In this document: positions 19,914-31,355 of the stretch, piece by piece
How the letters are laid out: each line of letters starts with the position of its first letter
Position numbering within the stretch: the first letter of the stretch is position 1
Assembly (NCBI GenBank): GCA_963855995.1
Contig: OY979717.1
Coordinates: 35,412,997 to 35,476,996 of the forward strand
DNA length: 64,000 nucleotides
From: Muricea muricata
Lineage: Eukaryota > Cnidaria > Anthozoa > Malacalcyonacea > Plexauridae
Reading direction: 5' to 3'
Position numbers and translations under genes: made by a program
Notes under the pieces: model-generated
Told to the model about the DNA's origin: nothing
The model's input: only the letters and a program-made list of their open reading frames with translations
Database searches by the model: none

Positions 19914-19986
19914 GTTATTGTAGTGTAGTAGTTATCACGTGTGCTTAACACGCACAAGGTCCCCAGTTCAATCCTGGGCAGAAACA
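19914..19986 (+). tRNA. tRNA-Val(AAC), slot G
   Basis: Acceptor GTTATTG (A4·A69 mismatch, T5·G68 wobble), a rare form shared only with the copy at 59645. Loop TTAACAC. Confidence 0.62.
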
Positions 19987-20221
19987 ATGGGAAAATTATC
20001 CACTGTAAAGAAAAAATATATTTTGAATCTTTTGACAAATACGTGGAAAAAACAAGGCGAGAATATTTCAAAGTGTAGCGCTCGTACATAAAATAAAAAT
20101 TGTGTCCAACTATTTTAAGGTTAAAAACAGTGTGTTTCCTAGCTTTTCTTTCTCCGTGTATATTTTTTCTTCTCATTTCTCACTAGCATTCCTAGGAAAT
20201 GTTGTGCATCAGATCAATCGC

Positions 20222-20294
20222 GTGTCTGTAGTGTAGTGGTCACCACGTGCGCTTTACACGCGCAAGGTCCTCTGTTCGATCCTGAGCAGAAAAT
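20222..20294 (+). tRNA. tRNA-Val(TAC), slot H
   Basis: Acceptor GTGTCTG/CAGAAAA (mismatches 3-70 and 1-72), T73; T-stem CTCTG/CTGAG; loop TTTACAC. Confidence 0.5.
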
Positions 20295-20535
20295 TTCTAA
20301 ACTTTTTAGCCTTCTTTGTATAATGTGGCGGTCATCAGGTGTACTTAATTCGCGTAAGGGCTAAAATCCGTTCCTGGGCAGAAACAGTCTAATATGAAAA
20401 ACTTGCTTTAGGATAAAGACATAAAATTCGTGGCCTGCTTATCCTTTGAAACCGTTGGAAAAGTTGGCTTCTATCGACTCTCAGACAATAATGTATATGA
20501 GATACGCTGAGATATTTTCCAATAAATGCAGCCAT

Positions 20536-20613
20536 GTTTCTGTAGTGTAGTGTAGTGGTTATCACGTATGCTTAACACGCACAAGGTCCCCAGTTCGATC
20601 CTGGGCAGAAACA
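20536..20613 (+). tRNA. tRNA-Val(AAC), A/B hybrid, 5-nt D-arm insertion
   Basis: Slot A body, loop TTAACAC, then the B flank (ATTCTAAACTAATAAA) instead of the A terminator. Anticodon stem TATGC/GCACA one mismatch. The crossover lies in the T-arm/acceptor end, which A and B share. Confidence 0.65.
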
Positions 20614-21260
20614 TTCTAAACTAATAAATTTCCGTCTTTATTGTAGCGATCAACATGTGTACTTAATTCGTGTAAGAAGCGTAAAAATCGTGCTATTATC
20701 TCATTAAAAAGTATCTTTCAAACAATATTCATCTTAATAAAAATCTTCGCTTCGAGCAACATGTTATTTGAGTCAATGGTTTTGCACTTACCCAGAAAGA
20801 AGCTTGAAAATTTTTTGCTTCCTGAGATTTTGGAACTGTTAAAAAGTCCATGTTTCCATAGTGTAGCGGTCATCAAGTGTGGTTAACAAAGAGAAGGACT
20901 CGAGTTTGATTCTTGGCAGAAGCAGTCTAAATTGAAAAACTTTTTTCTTTAGTACATTCATCATGTTCAGTTATGCTTTTAATTGGCCCATTTCTCCCAG
21001 CTCGATCCCGACAAAAAAGTTTAAGCTAAAAATTGTGCTTTCGATTTTTAAAACAGTATGTTTAAAACAATGTTAATCTTACTGAATATTTTGGCTAAGA
21101 CTAGGATGTTTTTCAAGTCAATGGTTTTGCACCTACGACGGCGCTATAAAATTCCTCGCATTCTTAATATTTGAAACATTTCGAAACGTTGGCTTGTATC
21201 GACTCAGAAACAATAATGTATATAAAAAACGCTGAGAATTTTTTCCATAAATGAAACCAT

Positions 21261-21333
21261 GTTTCTGTAGTGTAGTAGTTACCACGTGTGCTTAACACGC
21301 ACAAGGTCCCCAGTTCAATACAGGGCAAAAACA
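21261..21333 (+). tRNA. tRNA-Val(AAC), slot G, ACAGGG lineage
   Basis: Loop TTAACAC; A·A in T-stem; CAAAAAC end. Confidence 0.6.
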
Positions 21334-21568
21334 ATCGAAAGTTTTTTCACTGCAAAGAAAAAAGATATTTTGAACTTTTTGACAAATACGTGGAAACAAC
21401 AAGGCGAGATAATTTCATAGTGTAGCGCCCGTACATAAAATAAAAATTGTGTCCAATTCTTTTAGGGTTAAAAACAGTGTGTTTCTTAGCTTTTCTTTCT
21501 GCGTGTCAATTTTTTCTTCTCATTAATCACTATCATTCCTAGGAAATGTTGTGCAACAGTTCAATCGC

Positions 21569-21641
21569 AATTCTGTAGTGTAGTGGTCATCACATGCGCT
21601 TCATACGCGCAAGATTCTCAGTTCGATCCTGAGCAGAAACA
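21569..21641 (+). tRNA. tRNA-Val body with CAT anticodon, slot H
   Basis: Loop TTCATAC; AATTCTG acceptor; T-stem CTCAG/CTGAG. Confidence 0.5.
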
Positions 21642-21882
21642 TTCTAAACTTTTTAGCCTTCTTTGTATAATGTGGTGGTCATCAGGTGTACTTAATTCGC
21701 GTAAGGGCTAAAGCCCGTTCCTGGGCAGAAACAGTCTAGTCTGAAAAACGTGCTTTAGGATAAAGACATAAAATTCGTGGCCTGTTTATCCTTTGAAACC
21801 GTTGGAAAAGTTGGCTTCTATCGACTCTCAGACAATAATGTATATGAGACACGCTGAGATTTTTTCCAATAAAAGCAGCCAT

Positions 21883-21955
21883 GTTTCTGTAGTGTAGTGG
21901 TTATCACGTGTGCTTAACACGCACAAGGTCCCCAGTTCGATCCTGGGCAGAAACA
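21883..21955 (+). tRNA. tRNA-Val(AAC), slot A, 73 nt
   Basis: All stems pair; loop TTAACAC. Confidence 0.93.
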
Positions 21956-22183
21956 ATGGGAAAATTTTTCACTGTAAAGAAAAAATGTATTTTGATTTTT
22001 TGACAAATATCTCAAAACACTTAGGCGAGAATATTTCATACTCTAGCACGCGTACAGAAAAAATTGTGTTCAATTCTTTTCGAGTTTAAAACATTGTGTT
22101 GCCTCACATTTCATTCTTTTTGTATTTTTTTCTACGCATTCTCACAAAAATTGTTCAGAATTTTTTTGGAACACATCAAGCGT

Positions 22184-22221
22184 GTTTCTGTAATGTAGTG
22201 GTTCGATCCTGGGCAGAAACA
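22184..22221 (+). pseudogene. tRNA-Val slot B, 35-bp deletion
   Basis: Same junction as at 7983. Confidence 0.9.
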
Positions 22222-22866
22222 TTCTAAACTAATAAATTTCCGTCTTTATTTTAGCGATCAACACGTGTACTTAATTCGTGTAAGAAGCCTAAAAATCGTG
22301 CTATTATCTCATTAAAAAGTATCTTTCAAACAATATTCATCTTAATAAAATCTTCGCTTCGAGCAACATGTTATTTTAGTCAATTGTTTTGCAGTTACCC
22401 AGAAAGAAGCTTGAAAATTTTTTGCTTCCTGAGATTTTGGAACTGTTTAAAAGTCCATGTTTCCATAGTGTAGCGGTCATCAAGTGTGGTTAAAAAAGAG
22501 AAGGACTCGAATTTGATCCTTGGCAGAAGCAGTCTAAATTGAAAAACTTTTTTCTTTAGTATATTCATCATCTTCAGTTATGCTTTTACTTGGCCCATTT
22601 CTCCCAGTTCGATCCCGACAAAAAAGTCTAAGCTAAAAATTGTGCTTTCGATTTTTAAAACAGTATGTTTAAAACAATATTAATCTTACTGAATATTTTG
22701 GCTAAGACTAGGATGTTTTTCAAGTCAATGGTTTTGCACCTACGACGGCGCTATAAAATTCCTCGCATTCTTACTATTTAAACATTTGGAAACGTTGGCT
22801 TGTATCGACTCAGAAACAATAATGTATATAAAAAACGCTGAGAATTTTTTCCATTAATGAAGCCAT

Positions 22867-22939
22867 GTTTCTGTAGTGTAGTAGTTATCACATGCGCTTA
22901 ACACGCACAAGGTCCCCAGTTCAATCCTGGGCATAAACA
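22867..22939 (+). tRNA. tRNA-Val(AAC), slot G
   Basis: Loop TTAACAC; D/anticodon junction CACATGCGC; C5·T68 mismatch. Confidence 0.58.
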
Positions 22940-23174
22940 ATGGGAAAATTTTCCACTGTAAAGAAAAAATATATTTTGAATCTTTTGACAAATACGTGGA
23001 AAAAACGAGGCGAGAATATTTCAAAGTGTAGCGCCCGTACATAAAATAAAAACTGTGTCCAATTATTTTAGGGTTAAAAACAGTGTGTTTCCTAGCTTTT
23101 CTTTCTCCGTGTATATTTTTTCTTCTCATTTCTCACTACAATTCCTGGGAAATGTTGTGCAACAGATCAATTGC

Positions 23175-23247
23175 GTTTCTGTAGTGTAGTGGTCATCACG
23201 TGCGCTTTACACGCGCAAGGTCCTCTGTTCGATCCTGAGCAGAAACA
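23175..23247 (+). tRNA. tRNA-Val(TAC), slot H
   Basis: Loop TTTACAC; T-stem CTCTG/CTGAG; CAGAAACA end. Confidence 0.8.
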
Positions 23248-23488
23248 TTCTAAACTTTTTAGCCTTCTTCCTATAATGTGGCGGTCATCAGGTGTACTTA
23301 ATTCACGTAAGGGCTAAAGCCCGTTCCTGGGCAGAAACAGTCTAATCTGAAAAACGTGCTTTAGGATGAAGACATAAAATTCGTGGCCTGCTTATTGTTT
23401 GAAACAGTTGGAAAAGTTGGCTTCTATCGACTCTCAGACAATAATGTATATGAAACACGCTGAGATTTTTTCCGCTAAAAGCAGCCAT

Positions 23489-23561
23489 GTTTTTGTAGTG
23501 TAGTGGTTTTCACGTGTGCTTAACACGCACAAGGTTCCCAGTTCGATCCTGGGCAGAAACA
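23489..23561 (+). tRNA. tRNA-Val(AAC), slot A, 73 nt
   Basis: Acceptor GTTTTTG (T5·G68 wobble); loop TTAACAC; other stems pair. Confidence 0.85.
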
Positions 23562-23788
23562 ATGGGAAAATTTTTCACTGTAAAGAAAAAATATATTTTG
23601 ATTTTTTGACAAATATCTCAAAACACCTAGGCGAGAATATTTCATACTCTAGCACGCGTACAAAAAAAATGTGTTCAATTGTTTTAGAGTTTAAAACAGT
23701 GTGTTGCCTCACATTTCATTCTCTTTGTATTTTTTTCTACGAATTGTCACAAAAATGGTTCAGAATTTTTTTGGAACACATCAAGCGT

Positions 23789-23826
23789 GTTTCTGTAATG
23801 TAGTGGTTCGATCCTGAGCAGAAACA
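23789..23826 (+). pseudogene. tRNA-Val slot B, 35-bp deletion
   Basis: Same junction as at 7983; T-stem 3' side CTGAG. Confidence 0.9.
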
Positions 23827-24473
23827 TTCTAAACTAATAAATTTCCGTCTTTATTTTAGCGATCAACACGTGTACTTAATTCGTGTAAGAAGCCTAAAAA
23901 TCGTGCTATTATCTCATTAAAAAGTATCTTTCAAACAATATTCATCTTAATAAAATCTTCGCTTCGAGCAGCATGTTATTTGAGTCAATGGTTTTGCACT
24001 TACCCAGAAAGAAGCTTGAAAATTTTTTGCTTCCTGAGATTTTGGAACTGTTAAAAAGTCCATGTTTCCATAGTTTAGCGGTCATCAAGTGTGGTTAACA
24101 ACGAGAAGGGCTCGAGTTTGATCCTTGGCAGAAGCAGTCTAAATTGAAAAACTTTTTTTCTTAAGTATATTCATCATCTTCAGTTATGCTTTTAATTGGC
24201 CCATTTCTCCCAGCTCGATCCCGACAAAAAAGTCTAAGCTAAAAATTGTGCTTTCGATTTTTAAAACAGTATGTTTAAAACAATGTTAATCTTACTGAAT
24301 ATTTTGGCTAAGACTAGGATGTTTTTCAAGTCAATGGTTTTGCACCTACGACGGCGCTATAAAATTCCTCGCATTCTTACTATTTGAAACATTTGGAAAC
24401 GTTAGCTTGTATCGACTCAGAAACAATAATGTATATAAAAAACGCTGAGAATTTTTTCCATAAATGAAGCCAT

Positions 24474-24546
24474 GTTTCTGTAGTGTAGTGGTTATCACGT
24501 GTGCTTAACACGCACAAGGTCCCCAGTTCAATACAGGGCAGAAACA
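24474..24546 (+). tRNA. tRNA-Val(AAC), slot G position, A/G-type body
   Basis: G upstream flank with TATATAAAAAA, but the body is the short-unit hybrid (GTGG D-loop, CAGGGCAGAAACA end). Loop TTAACAC. A second crossover product. Confidence 0.72.
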
Positions 24547-24781
24547 ATCGAAAGTTTTTTCACTGCAAAGAAAAAAGATATTTTGAACTTGTGGACAAAT
24601 ACGTGGAAACAACAAGGCGAGATAATTTCATAGAGTAGCGCCCGTACATAAAATAAAAATTGTGTCCAATTCTTTTAGGGTTAAAAACAGTGTGTTTCTT
24701 AGCTTTTCTTTTTCCGTGTCAATTTTTTCTTCTCATTAATCACTATTATTCCTAGGAAATGTTGTGCAACAGTTCAATCGC

Positions 24782-24854
24782 AATTTTTTAGTGTTGTGGT
24801 CATCACGTGCGCTTTACACGCGCAAGGTCCTCAGTTCGATCCTGAGCAGAAACA
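24782..24854 (+). tRNA. tRNA-Val(TAC), slot H, damaged acceptor
   Basis: 5' strand AATTTTT can no longer pair well with CAGAAAC; A-box region TAGTGTTGTGG; loop TTTACAC. Probably a pseudogene. Confidence 0.4.
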
Positions 24855-25095
24855 TTCGAAACTTTTTAGCCTTCTTTCTATAATGTGGCGGTCATCAGGT
24901 GTACTTAATTCGCGTAAGGGCTAAAGCCCGTTCCTGGGCAGAAACAGTCTAGTCTGAAACACGTGCTTTAGGATAAAGACATAAAATTCGTGGCCTGCTT
25001 ATCCTTTGAAACCGTTGGAAAAGTTGGCTTCTATCGACTCTCAGACTATAATGTATATGAGACACGCTGAGATTTTTTCCAATAAAAGCAGCCAT

Positions 25096-25168
25096 GTTTC
25101 TGTAGTGTAGTGGTTTTCACGTGTGCTTAACACGCACAAGGTTCCCAGTTCGATCCTGGGCAGAAACA
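25096..25168 (+). tRNA. tRNA-Val(AAC), slot A, 73 nt
   Basis: Loop TTAACAC; D-loop GTGGTTTTCAC; stems pair. Confidence 0.9.
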
Positions 25169-25398
25169 ATGGTAAAATTTTTCACTGTAAAGAAAAAATA
25201 TATTTTGATTTTTTGACAAATATCTCAAAACACCTAGGCGAGAATATTTCATACTCTAGCACGCGTACAAAAAAACAATTGTGTTCAATTCTTTTAGAGT
25301 TTAAAACAGTGTGTTGCCTCACATTTCATTCTCTTTGTATTTTTTTCTACGCATTCTCACAAAAATTGTTCAGAATTTTTTTGGAACACATCAAGCGT

Positions 25399-25471
25399 GT
25401 TTCTGTAATGTAGTGGTCATCTCGTGCGCCTCACACGCGCAAGGTCCTCAGTTCGATCCTTGGCAGAAACA
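25399..25471 (+). tRNA. tRNA-Val(CAC), slot B
   Basis: Loop CTCACAC; T-stem CTCAG/CTTGG one mismatch; D-arm GGTCATCTCG. Confidence 0.78.
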
Positions 25472-26118
25472 TTCTAAACTAATAAATTTCCGTCTTTATT
25501 GTAGCGATCAACACGTGTACTTAATTCGTGTAAGAAGCCTAAAAATCGTGCTATTATCTCATTAAAAAGTATCTTTCAAACAATATTCATCTTAATAAAA
25601 ATCTTCGCTTCGAGCAGCATGTTATTTGAGTCAATGGTTTTGCACTTACCCAGAAAAAAGCTTGAAAATTTTTTGCTTCCTGAGATTTTGGAACTGTTGA
25701 AAAGTCCATGTTTCCATAGTGTAGCGGTCATCAAGTGTGGTTAACAAAGAGAAGGACTCGAGTTTGATCCTTGGCAGAAGCAGTCTAAATTGAAAAACTT
25801 TTTTCTTTAGTACATTCATCATGTTCAGTTATGCTTTTAATTGGCCCATTTCTCCCAGCTCGATCCCGACAAAAAAGTTTAAGCTAAAAATTGTGCTTTC
25901 GATTTTTAAAACAGTATGTTTAAAACAATGTTAATCTTACTGAATATTTTGGCTAAGACTAGGATGTTTTTCAAGTCAATGGTTTTGCACCTACGACGGC
26001 GCTATAAAATTCCTCGCATTCTTACTATTTGAAACATTTGGAAACGTTAGCTTGTATCGACTCAGAAACAATAATGTATATAAAAAACGTTGAGAATTTT
26101 TTCCATAAATGAAGCCAT

Positions 26119-26191
26119 GTTTCTGTAGTGTAGTAGTTATCACGTGCGCTTAACACGCACAAGGTCCCCAGTTCAATACAGGGCAAAAACA
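26119..26191 (+). tRNA. tRNA-Val(AAC), slot G, ACAGGG lineage
   Basis: Loop TTAACAC; stem TGCGC/GCACA one mismatch; A·A in T-stem; CAAAAAC end. Confidence 0.52.
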
Positions 26192-26426
26192 ATCGAAAGT
26201 TTTTTCACTGCAAAGAAAAAAGATATTTTGAACTTTTTGACAAATACGTGGAAACAACAAGGCGAGATAATTTCATAGTGTAGCGCCTGTACATAAAATA
26301 AAAATTGTGTCCAATTCTTTTAGGGTTAAAAACAGTGTGTTTCTTAGCTTTTCTTTCTGCGTGTCAATTTTTTCTTCTCATTAATCACTATCATTCCTAG
26401 GAAATGTTGTGCAACAGTTCAATCGC

Positions 26427-26499
26427 AATTCTGTAGTGTAGTGGTCATCACATGCGCTTCATACGCGCAAGATTCTCAGTTCGATCCTGAGCAGAAACA
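26427..26499 (+). tRNA. tRNA-Val body with CAT anticodon, slot H
   Basis: Loop TTCATAC; AATTCTG acceptor. Confidence 0.5.
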
Positions 26500-26740
26500 T
26501 TCTAAACTTTTTAGCCTTCTTTGTATAATGTGGTGGTCATCAGGTGTACTTAATTCGCGTAAGGGCTAAAGCCCGTTCCTGTGCAAAAACAGTCTAATCT
26601 GAAAAACGTGCTTTAGGATAAAGACATAAAATTCGTGGCCTGTTTATCCTTTGAAACCGTTGGAAAAGTTGGCTTCTATCGACTCTCAGACAATAATGTA
26701 TATGAGACACGCTGATATTTTTTCCAATAAAAGCAGCCAT

Positions 26741-26813
26741 GTTTCTGTAGTGTAGTGGTTATCACGTGTGCTTAACACGCACAAGGTCCCCAGTTCGATC
26801 CTGGGCAGAAACA
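26741..26813 (+). tRNA. tRNA-Val(AAC), slot A, 73 nt
   Basis: All stems pair; loop TTAACAC. Confidence 0.93.
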
Positions 26814-27041
26814 ATGGGAAAATTTTTCACTGTAAAGAAAAAATGTATTTTGATTTTTTGACAAATATCTCAAAACACTTAGGCGAGAATATTTCATACT
26901 CTAGCACGCGTACAAAAAAAATTGTGTTCAATTCTTTTCGAGTTTAAAACAGTGTGTTGCCTCACATTTCATTCTTTTTGTATTTTTTTCAACGCATTCT
27001 CACAAAAATTGTTCAGAATTTTTTTGGAACTAATCAAGCGT

Positions 27042-27079
27042 GTTTCTGTAATGTAGTGGTTCGATCCTGGGCAGAAACA
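27042..27079 (+). pseudogene. tRNA-Val slot B, 35-bp deletion
   Basis: Same junction as at 7983. Confidence 0.9.
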
Positions 27080-27725
27080 TTCTAAACTAATAAATTTCCG
27101 TCTTTATTTTAGCGATCAACACGTGTACTTAATTCGTGTAAGAAGCCTAAAAATCGTGCTATTATCTCATTAAAAAGTATCTTTCAAACAATATTCATCT
27201 TAATAAAATCTTCGCTTCGAGCAGCATGTTATTTGAGTCAATGGTTTTGCACTTACCCAGAAAGAAGCTTGAAAATTTTTTGCTTGCTGACATTTTGGAT
27301 CAGTTGAAAAGTCCATGTTTCCGTAGTGTAGCGGTCATCAAGTGTTGTTCACGAACAGAAGAACTCGAGTTGGTTCCTTGGCAGAAGCGGTCTAAATTGA
27401 AAAGCTTTTTGCTTTAGTCTATTCCTCATCTTCAGTTATGCTTTTAATTGGCCCATTTCTCCCAGCTCGATCCCGACAAAAAAGTCTAAGCTAAAAATTG
27501 TGCTTTCGATTCCTAAAAAAGTATGTTTAAAACAATGTTAATCTTACTGAATATTTTGGCTAAGACTAGGATGTTTTTCAAGTCAATGGTTTTAAACCTA
27601 CGACGGCGCTTTAAAAATCCTCGCATTCTTAGTGTTTGAAACATTTGGAAACGTTAGCTTGTATCGACTCAGAAACAATAATGTATATAAAAAACGCTGA
27701 GAATTTTTTCCATAAATGAAGCCAT

Positions 27726-27798
27726 GTTTCTGTAGTGTAGTAGTTATCACGTATGCTTAACACGCACAAGGTCCCCAGTTCAATCCTGGGCAGAAACA
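27726..27798 (+). tRNA. tRNA-Val(AAC), slot G
   Basis: Acceptor and T-stem fully paired; anticodon stem TATGC/GCACA one mismatch; loop TTAACAC. Confidence 0.75.
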
Positions 27799-28033
27799 AT
27801 GGGAAAATTATCCACTGTAAAGAAAAAATATATTTTGAATCTTTTGACAAATACGTGGAAAAAACAAGGCGAGAATATTTCAAAGTGTAGCGCCGGTACA
27901 TAAAATAAAAACTGTGTCCAACTATTTTAGGGTTAAAAACAGTGTGTTTCCTAGCTTTTCTTTCTCCGTGTATATTTTTTCTTCTCATTTCTCACTACCA
28001 TTCCTAGGAAATGTTGTGCAACAGATCAATCGC

Positions 28034-28106
28034 GTTTCTGTAGTGTAGTGGTCATCACGTGCGCTTTACACGCGCAAGGTCCTCTGTTCGATCCTGAGCA
28101 GAAACA
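28034..28106 (+). tRNA. tRNA-Val(TAC), slot H
   Basis: Loop TTTACAC; T-stem CTCTG/CTGAG; CAGAAACA end. Confidence 0.8.
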
Positions 28107-28347
28107 TTCTAAACTTTTTAGCCTTCTTCCTATAATGTGGCGGTCATCAGGTGTACTTAATTCACGTAAGGGCTAAAGCCCGTTCCTGGGCAGAAACAGT
28201 CTAGTCTGAAAAACGTGCTTTAGGATGAAGACATAAAATTCGTGGCCTGCTTATCCTTTGAAACCGTTGGAAAAGTTGGCTTCTATCGACTCTCAGACAA
28301 TAATGTATATGAGACACGCTGAGATTTTTTCCAATAAAAGCAGCCAT

Positions 28348-28420
28348 GTTTCTGTAGTGTAGTGGTTTTCACGTGTGCTTAACACGCACAAGGTTCCCAG
28401 TTCGATCCTGGGCAGAAATA
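28348..28420 (+). tRNA. tRNA-Val(AAC), slot A, 73 nt
   Basis: Loop TTAACAC; G1·T72 wobble. Confidence 0.85.
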
Positions 28421-28648
28421 ATGGGAAAATTTTCACTGTAAAGAAAAAATATATTTTGATTTTTTGACAAATATCTCAAAACACCTAGGCGAGAATATTT
28501 CATACTCTAGCACGCGTTCAAAAAAAAATTGTGTTCAATTCTTTTAGAGTTTAAAACAGTGTGTTGCCTCACATTTCATTCTCTTTGTATTTTTTTCTAC
28601 GCATTGTCACAAAAATGGTTCAGAATTTTTTTGGAACACATCTAGCGT

Positions 28649-28721
28649 GTTTCTGTAATGTAGTGGTCATCACGTGCGCCTCACACGCGCAAGGTCCTCA
28701 GTTCGATCCTGGGCAGAAACA
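28649..28721 (+). tRNA. tRNA-Val(CAC), slot B
   Basis: Loop CTCACAC; stems intact. Confidence 0.88.
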
Positions 28722-29368
28722 TTCTAAACTAATAAATTTCCGTCTTTATTGTAGCGATCAACATGTGTACTTAATTCGTGTAAGAAGCGTAAAAATCGTG
28801 CTATTATCTCATTAAAAAGTATCTTTCAAACAATATTCATCTTAATAAAAATCTTCGCTTCGAGCAACATGTTATTTGAGTCAATGGTTTTGCACTTATC
28901 CAGAAAGAAGCTTGAAAATTTTTTGCTTCCTGAGATTTTGGAACTGTTAAAAAGTCCATGTTTCCATAGTGTAGCGGTCATCAAGTGTGGTTAACAAAGA
29001 GAAGGACTCGAGTTTGATCCTTGGCAGAAGCAGTCTAAATTGAAAAACTTTTTTCTTTAGTACATTCATCATGTTCAGTTATGCTTTTAATTGGCCCATT
29101 TCTCCCAGCTCGATCCCCACAAAAAAGTTTAAGCTAAAAATTGTGCTTTCGATTTTTAAAACAGTATGTTTAAAACAATGTTAATCTTACTGAATATTTT
29201 GGCTAAGACTAGGATTTTTTTCAAGTCAATGGTTTTGCACCTACGACGGCGCTATAAAATTCCTCGCATTCTTAATATTTGAAACATTTCGAAACGTTGG
29301 CTTGTATCGACTCAGAAACAATAATGTATATAAAAAACGCTGAGAATTTTTTCCATAAATGAAACCAT

Positions 29369-29441
29369 GTTTCTGTAGTGTAGTAGTTACCACGTGTGCT
29401 TAACACGCACAAGGTCCCCAGTTCAATACAGGGCAAAAACA
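29369..29441 (+). tRNA. tRNA-Val(AAC), slot G, ACAGGG lineage
   Basis: Loop TTAACAC; A·A in T-stem; CAAAAAC end. Confidence 0.6.
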
Positions 29442-29676
29442 ATCGAAAGTTTTTTCACTGCAAAGAAAAAAGATATTTTGAACTTTTTGACAAATACGTG
29501 GAAACAACAAGGCGAGATAATTTCATAGTGTAGCGCCCGTACATAAAATAAAAATTGTGTCCAATTCTTTTAGGGTTAAAAACAGTGTGTTTCTTAGCTT
29601 TTCTTTCTGCGTGTCAATTTTTTCTTCTCATTAATCACTATCATTCCTAGGAAATGTTGTGCAACAGTTCAATCGC

Positions 29677-29749
29677 AATTCTGTAGTGTAGTGGTCATCA
29701 CATGCGCTTCATACGCGCAAGGTTCTCAGTTCGAACCTGAGCAGAAACA
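29677..29749 (+). tRNA. tRNA-Val body with CAT anticodon, slot H
   Basis: Loop TTCATAC; T-loop TTCGAAC; AATTCTG acceptor. Confidence 0.5.
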
Positions 29750-29990
29750 TTCTAAACTTTTTAGCCTTCTTTGTATAATGTGGTGGTCATCAGGTGTACT
29801 TAATTCGCGTAAGGGCTAAAGCCCATTCCTGGGCAGAAACAGTCTAGTCTGAAAAACGTGCTTTAGGATAAAGACATAAAATTCGTGGCCTGCTTATCCT
29901 TTGAAACCGTTGGAAAAGTTTGCTTCTATCGACTCTCAGACAATAATGTATATGAGACACGCTGAGATTTTTTCCAATAAAGGCAGCCAT

Positions 29991-30063
29991 GTTTCTGTAG
30001 TGTAGTGGTTTTCACGTGTGCTTAACACGCACAAGGTCCCCAGTTCGATCCTGGGCAGAAACA
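29991..30063 (+). tRNA. tRNA-Val(AAC), slot A, 73 nt
   Basis: Loop TTAACAC; D-loop GTGGTTTTCAC; stems pair. Confidence 0.92.
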
Positions 30064-30291
30064 ATGGGAAAATTTTTCACTGTAAAGAAAAAATGTATTT
30101 TGATTTTTTAACAAATATCTCAAAACACTTAGGCGAGAATATTTCATACTCTAGCACGCGTACAAAAAAAATTGTGTTCAATTCTTTTCGAGTTTAAAAC
30201 AGTGTGTTGCCTCACATTTCATTCTTTTTGTATTTTTTTCAACGCATTCTCACAAAAATTGTTCAGAATTTTTTTGGAACACATCAAGCGT

Positions 30292-30329
30292 GTTTCTGTA
30301 ATGTAGTGGTTCGATCCTGGGCAGAAACA
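30292..30329 (+). pseudogene. tRNA-Val slot B, 35-bp deletion
   Basis: Same junction as at 7983. Confidence 0.9.
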
Positions 30330-30974
30330 TTCTAAACTAATAAATTTCCGTCTTTATTTTAGCGATCAACACGTGTACTTAATTCGTGTAAGAAGCCTAA
30401 AAATCGTGCTATTATCTCATTAAAAAGTATCTTTCAAACAATATTCATCTTAATAAAATCTTCGCTTCGAGCAGCATGTTATTTGAGTCAATGGTTTTGC
30501 ACTTACCCAGAAAGAAGCTTGAAAATTTTTTGCTTCCTGAGATTTTGGAACTGTTGAAAAATCCATGTTTCCATAGTGTAGCGGTCATCAAGTGTGGTTA
30601 ACAAAGAGAAGGACTCGAGTTTGATCCTTGGCAGAAGCAGTCTAAATTGAAAAACTTTTTTCTTTAGTATATTCATCATCTTCAGTTATGCTTTTAATTG
30701 GCCCATTTCTCCCAGCTCGATCCCGACACAAAAGTCTAAGCTAAAAATTGTGCTTTCGATTTTTAAAACAGTATGTTTAAAACAATGTTAATCTTACTGA
30801 ATATTTTGGCTAAGACTAGGATGTTTTTCAAGTCAATGGTTTTGCACCTACGACGGCGCTATAAATTCCTCGCATTCTTACTATTTGAAACATTTGGAAA
30901 CGTTGGCTTGTATCGACTCAGAAACAATAATGTATATAAAAAACGCTGAGATATTTTTCCATAAATGAAGCCAT

Positions 30975-31047
30975 GTTTCTGTAGTGTAGTAGTCACCACG
31001 TGTGCTTAACACGCACAAGGTCCCCAGTTCAATCCTGGGCATAAAAA
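30975..31047 (+). tRNA. tRNA-Val(AAC), slot G
   Basis: Loop TTAACAC; CATAAAAA end. Confidence 0.55.
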
Positions 31048-31282
31048 AAGGGAAAATTTTCCACTGTAAAGAAAAAATATATTTTGAATCTTTTGACAAA
31101 TACGTGGAAAAAACAAGGCGACAATATTTCAAAGTGTAGCGCCCGTACATAAAATAAAAATTGTGTCCAACTATTTTAGGGTTAAAAACAGTGTGTTTCC
31201 TAGCTTTTCTTTCTCCGTGTATATTTTTTCTTCTCATTTCTCACTAGCATTCCTAGAAAATTTTGTGTAACAGATCAATCGC

Positions 31283-31355
31283 GTTTCTGTAGTGTAGTGG
31301 TCATCACGTGCGCTTTACACGCGCAATGTCCTCAGTTCGATCCTGAGCAGAAACA
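31283..31355 (+). tRNA. tRNA-Val(TAC), slot H
   Basis: Loop TTTACAC; all stems pair; variable region ATGTC. Confidence 0.87.

Larger units (their letters stand above)
18933..20535 (+). repeat. Long unit L15, 5'-truncated
   Basis: Relics: c 19290-19359, d' 19504-19576, e 19613-19674, i 20314-20386 (with AAAATCC in place of AAAGCCC). Confidence 0.93.
20536..21882 (+). repeat. Recombinant unit L16 (A/B hybrid)
   Basis: Slot A runs straight into the slot B downstream flank, so the A-B spacer is deleted. Relics: c 20634-20703, d 20852-20924, e 20958-21020, i 21661-21733. Confidence 0.94.
21883..23488 (+). repeat. Long unit L17
   Basis: Relics: c 22242-22311, d 22459-22531, e 22565-22626, i 23267-23339. 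Confidence 0.95.
23489..25095 (+). repeat. Long unit L18
   Basis: Relics: c 23847-23916, d 24064-24136, e 24171-24232, i 24874-24946. Confidence 0.95.
25096..26740 (+). repeat. Long unit L19
   Basis: Relics: c 25492-25561, d 25710-25782, e 25816-25878, i 26519-26591 (GTGCAAAAACA end). Confidence 0.95.
26741..28347 (+). repeat. Long unit L20
   Basis: Relics: c 27100-27169, d' 27317-27389, e 27426-27487, i 28126-28198. Confidence 0.95.
28348..29990 (+). repeat. Long unit L21
   Basis: Relics: c 28742-28811, d 28960-29032, e 29066-29128, i 29769-29841. Sister of the unit at 33857 (shared TCTAGCGT/TCTAACGT before slot B). Confidence 0.95.
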
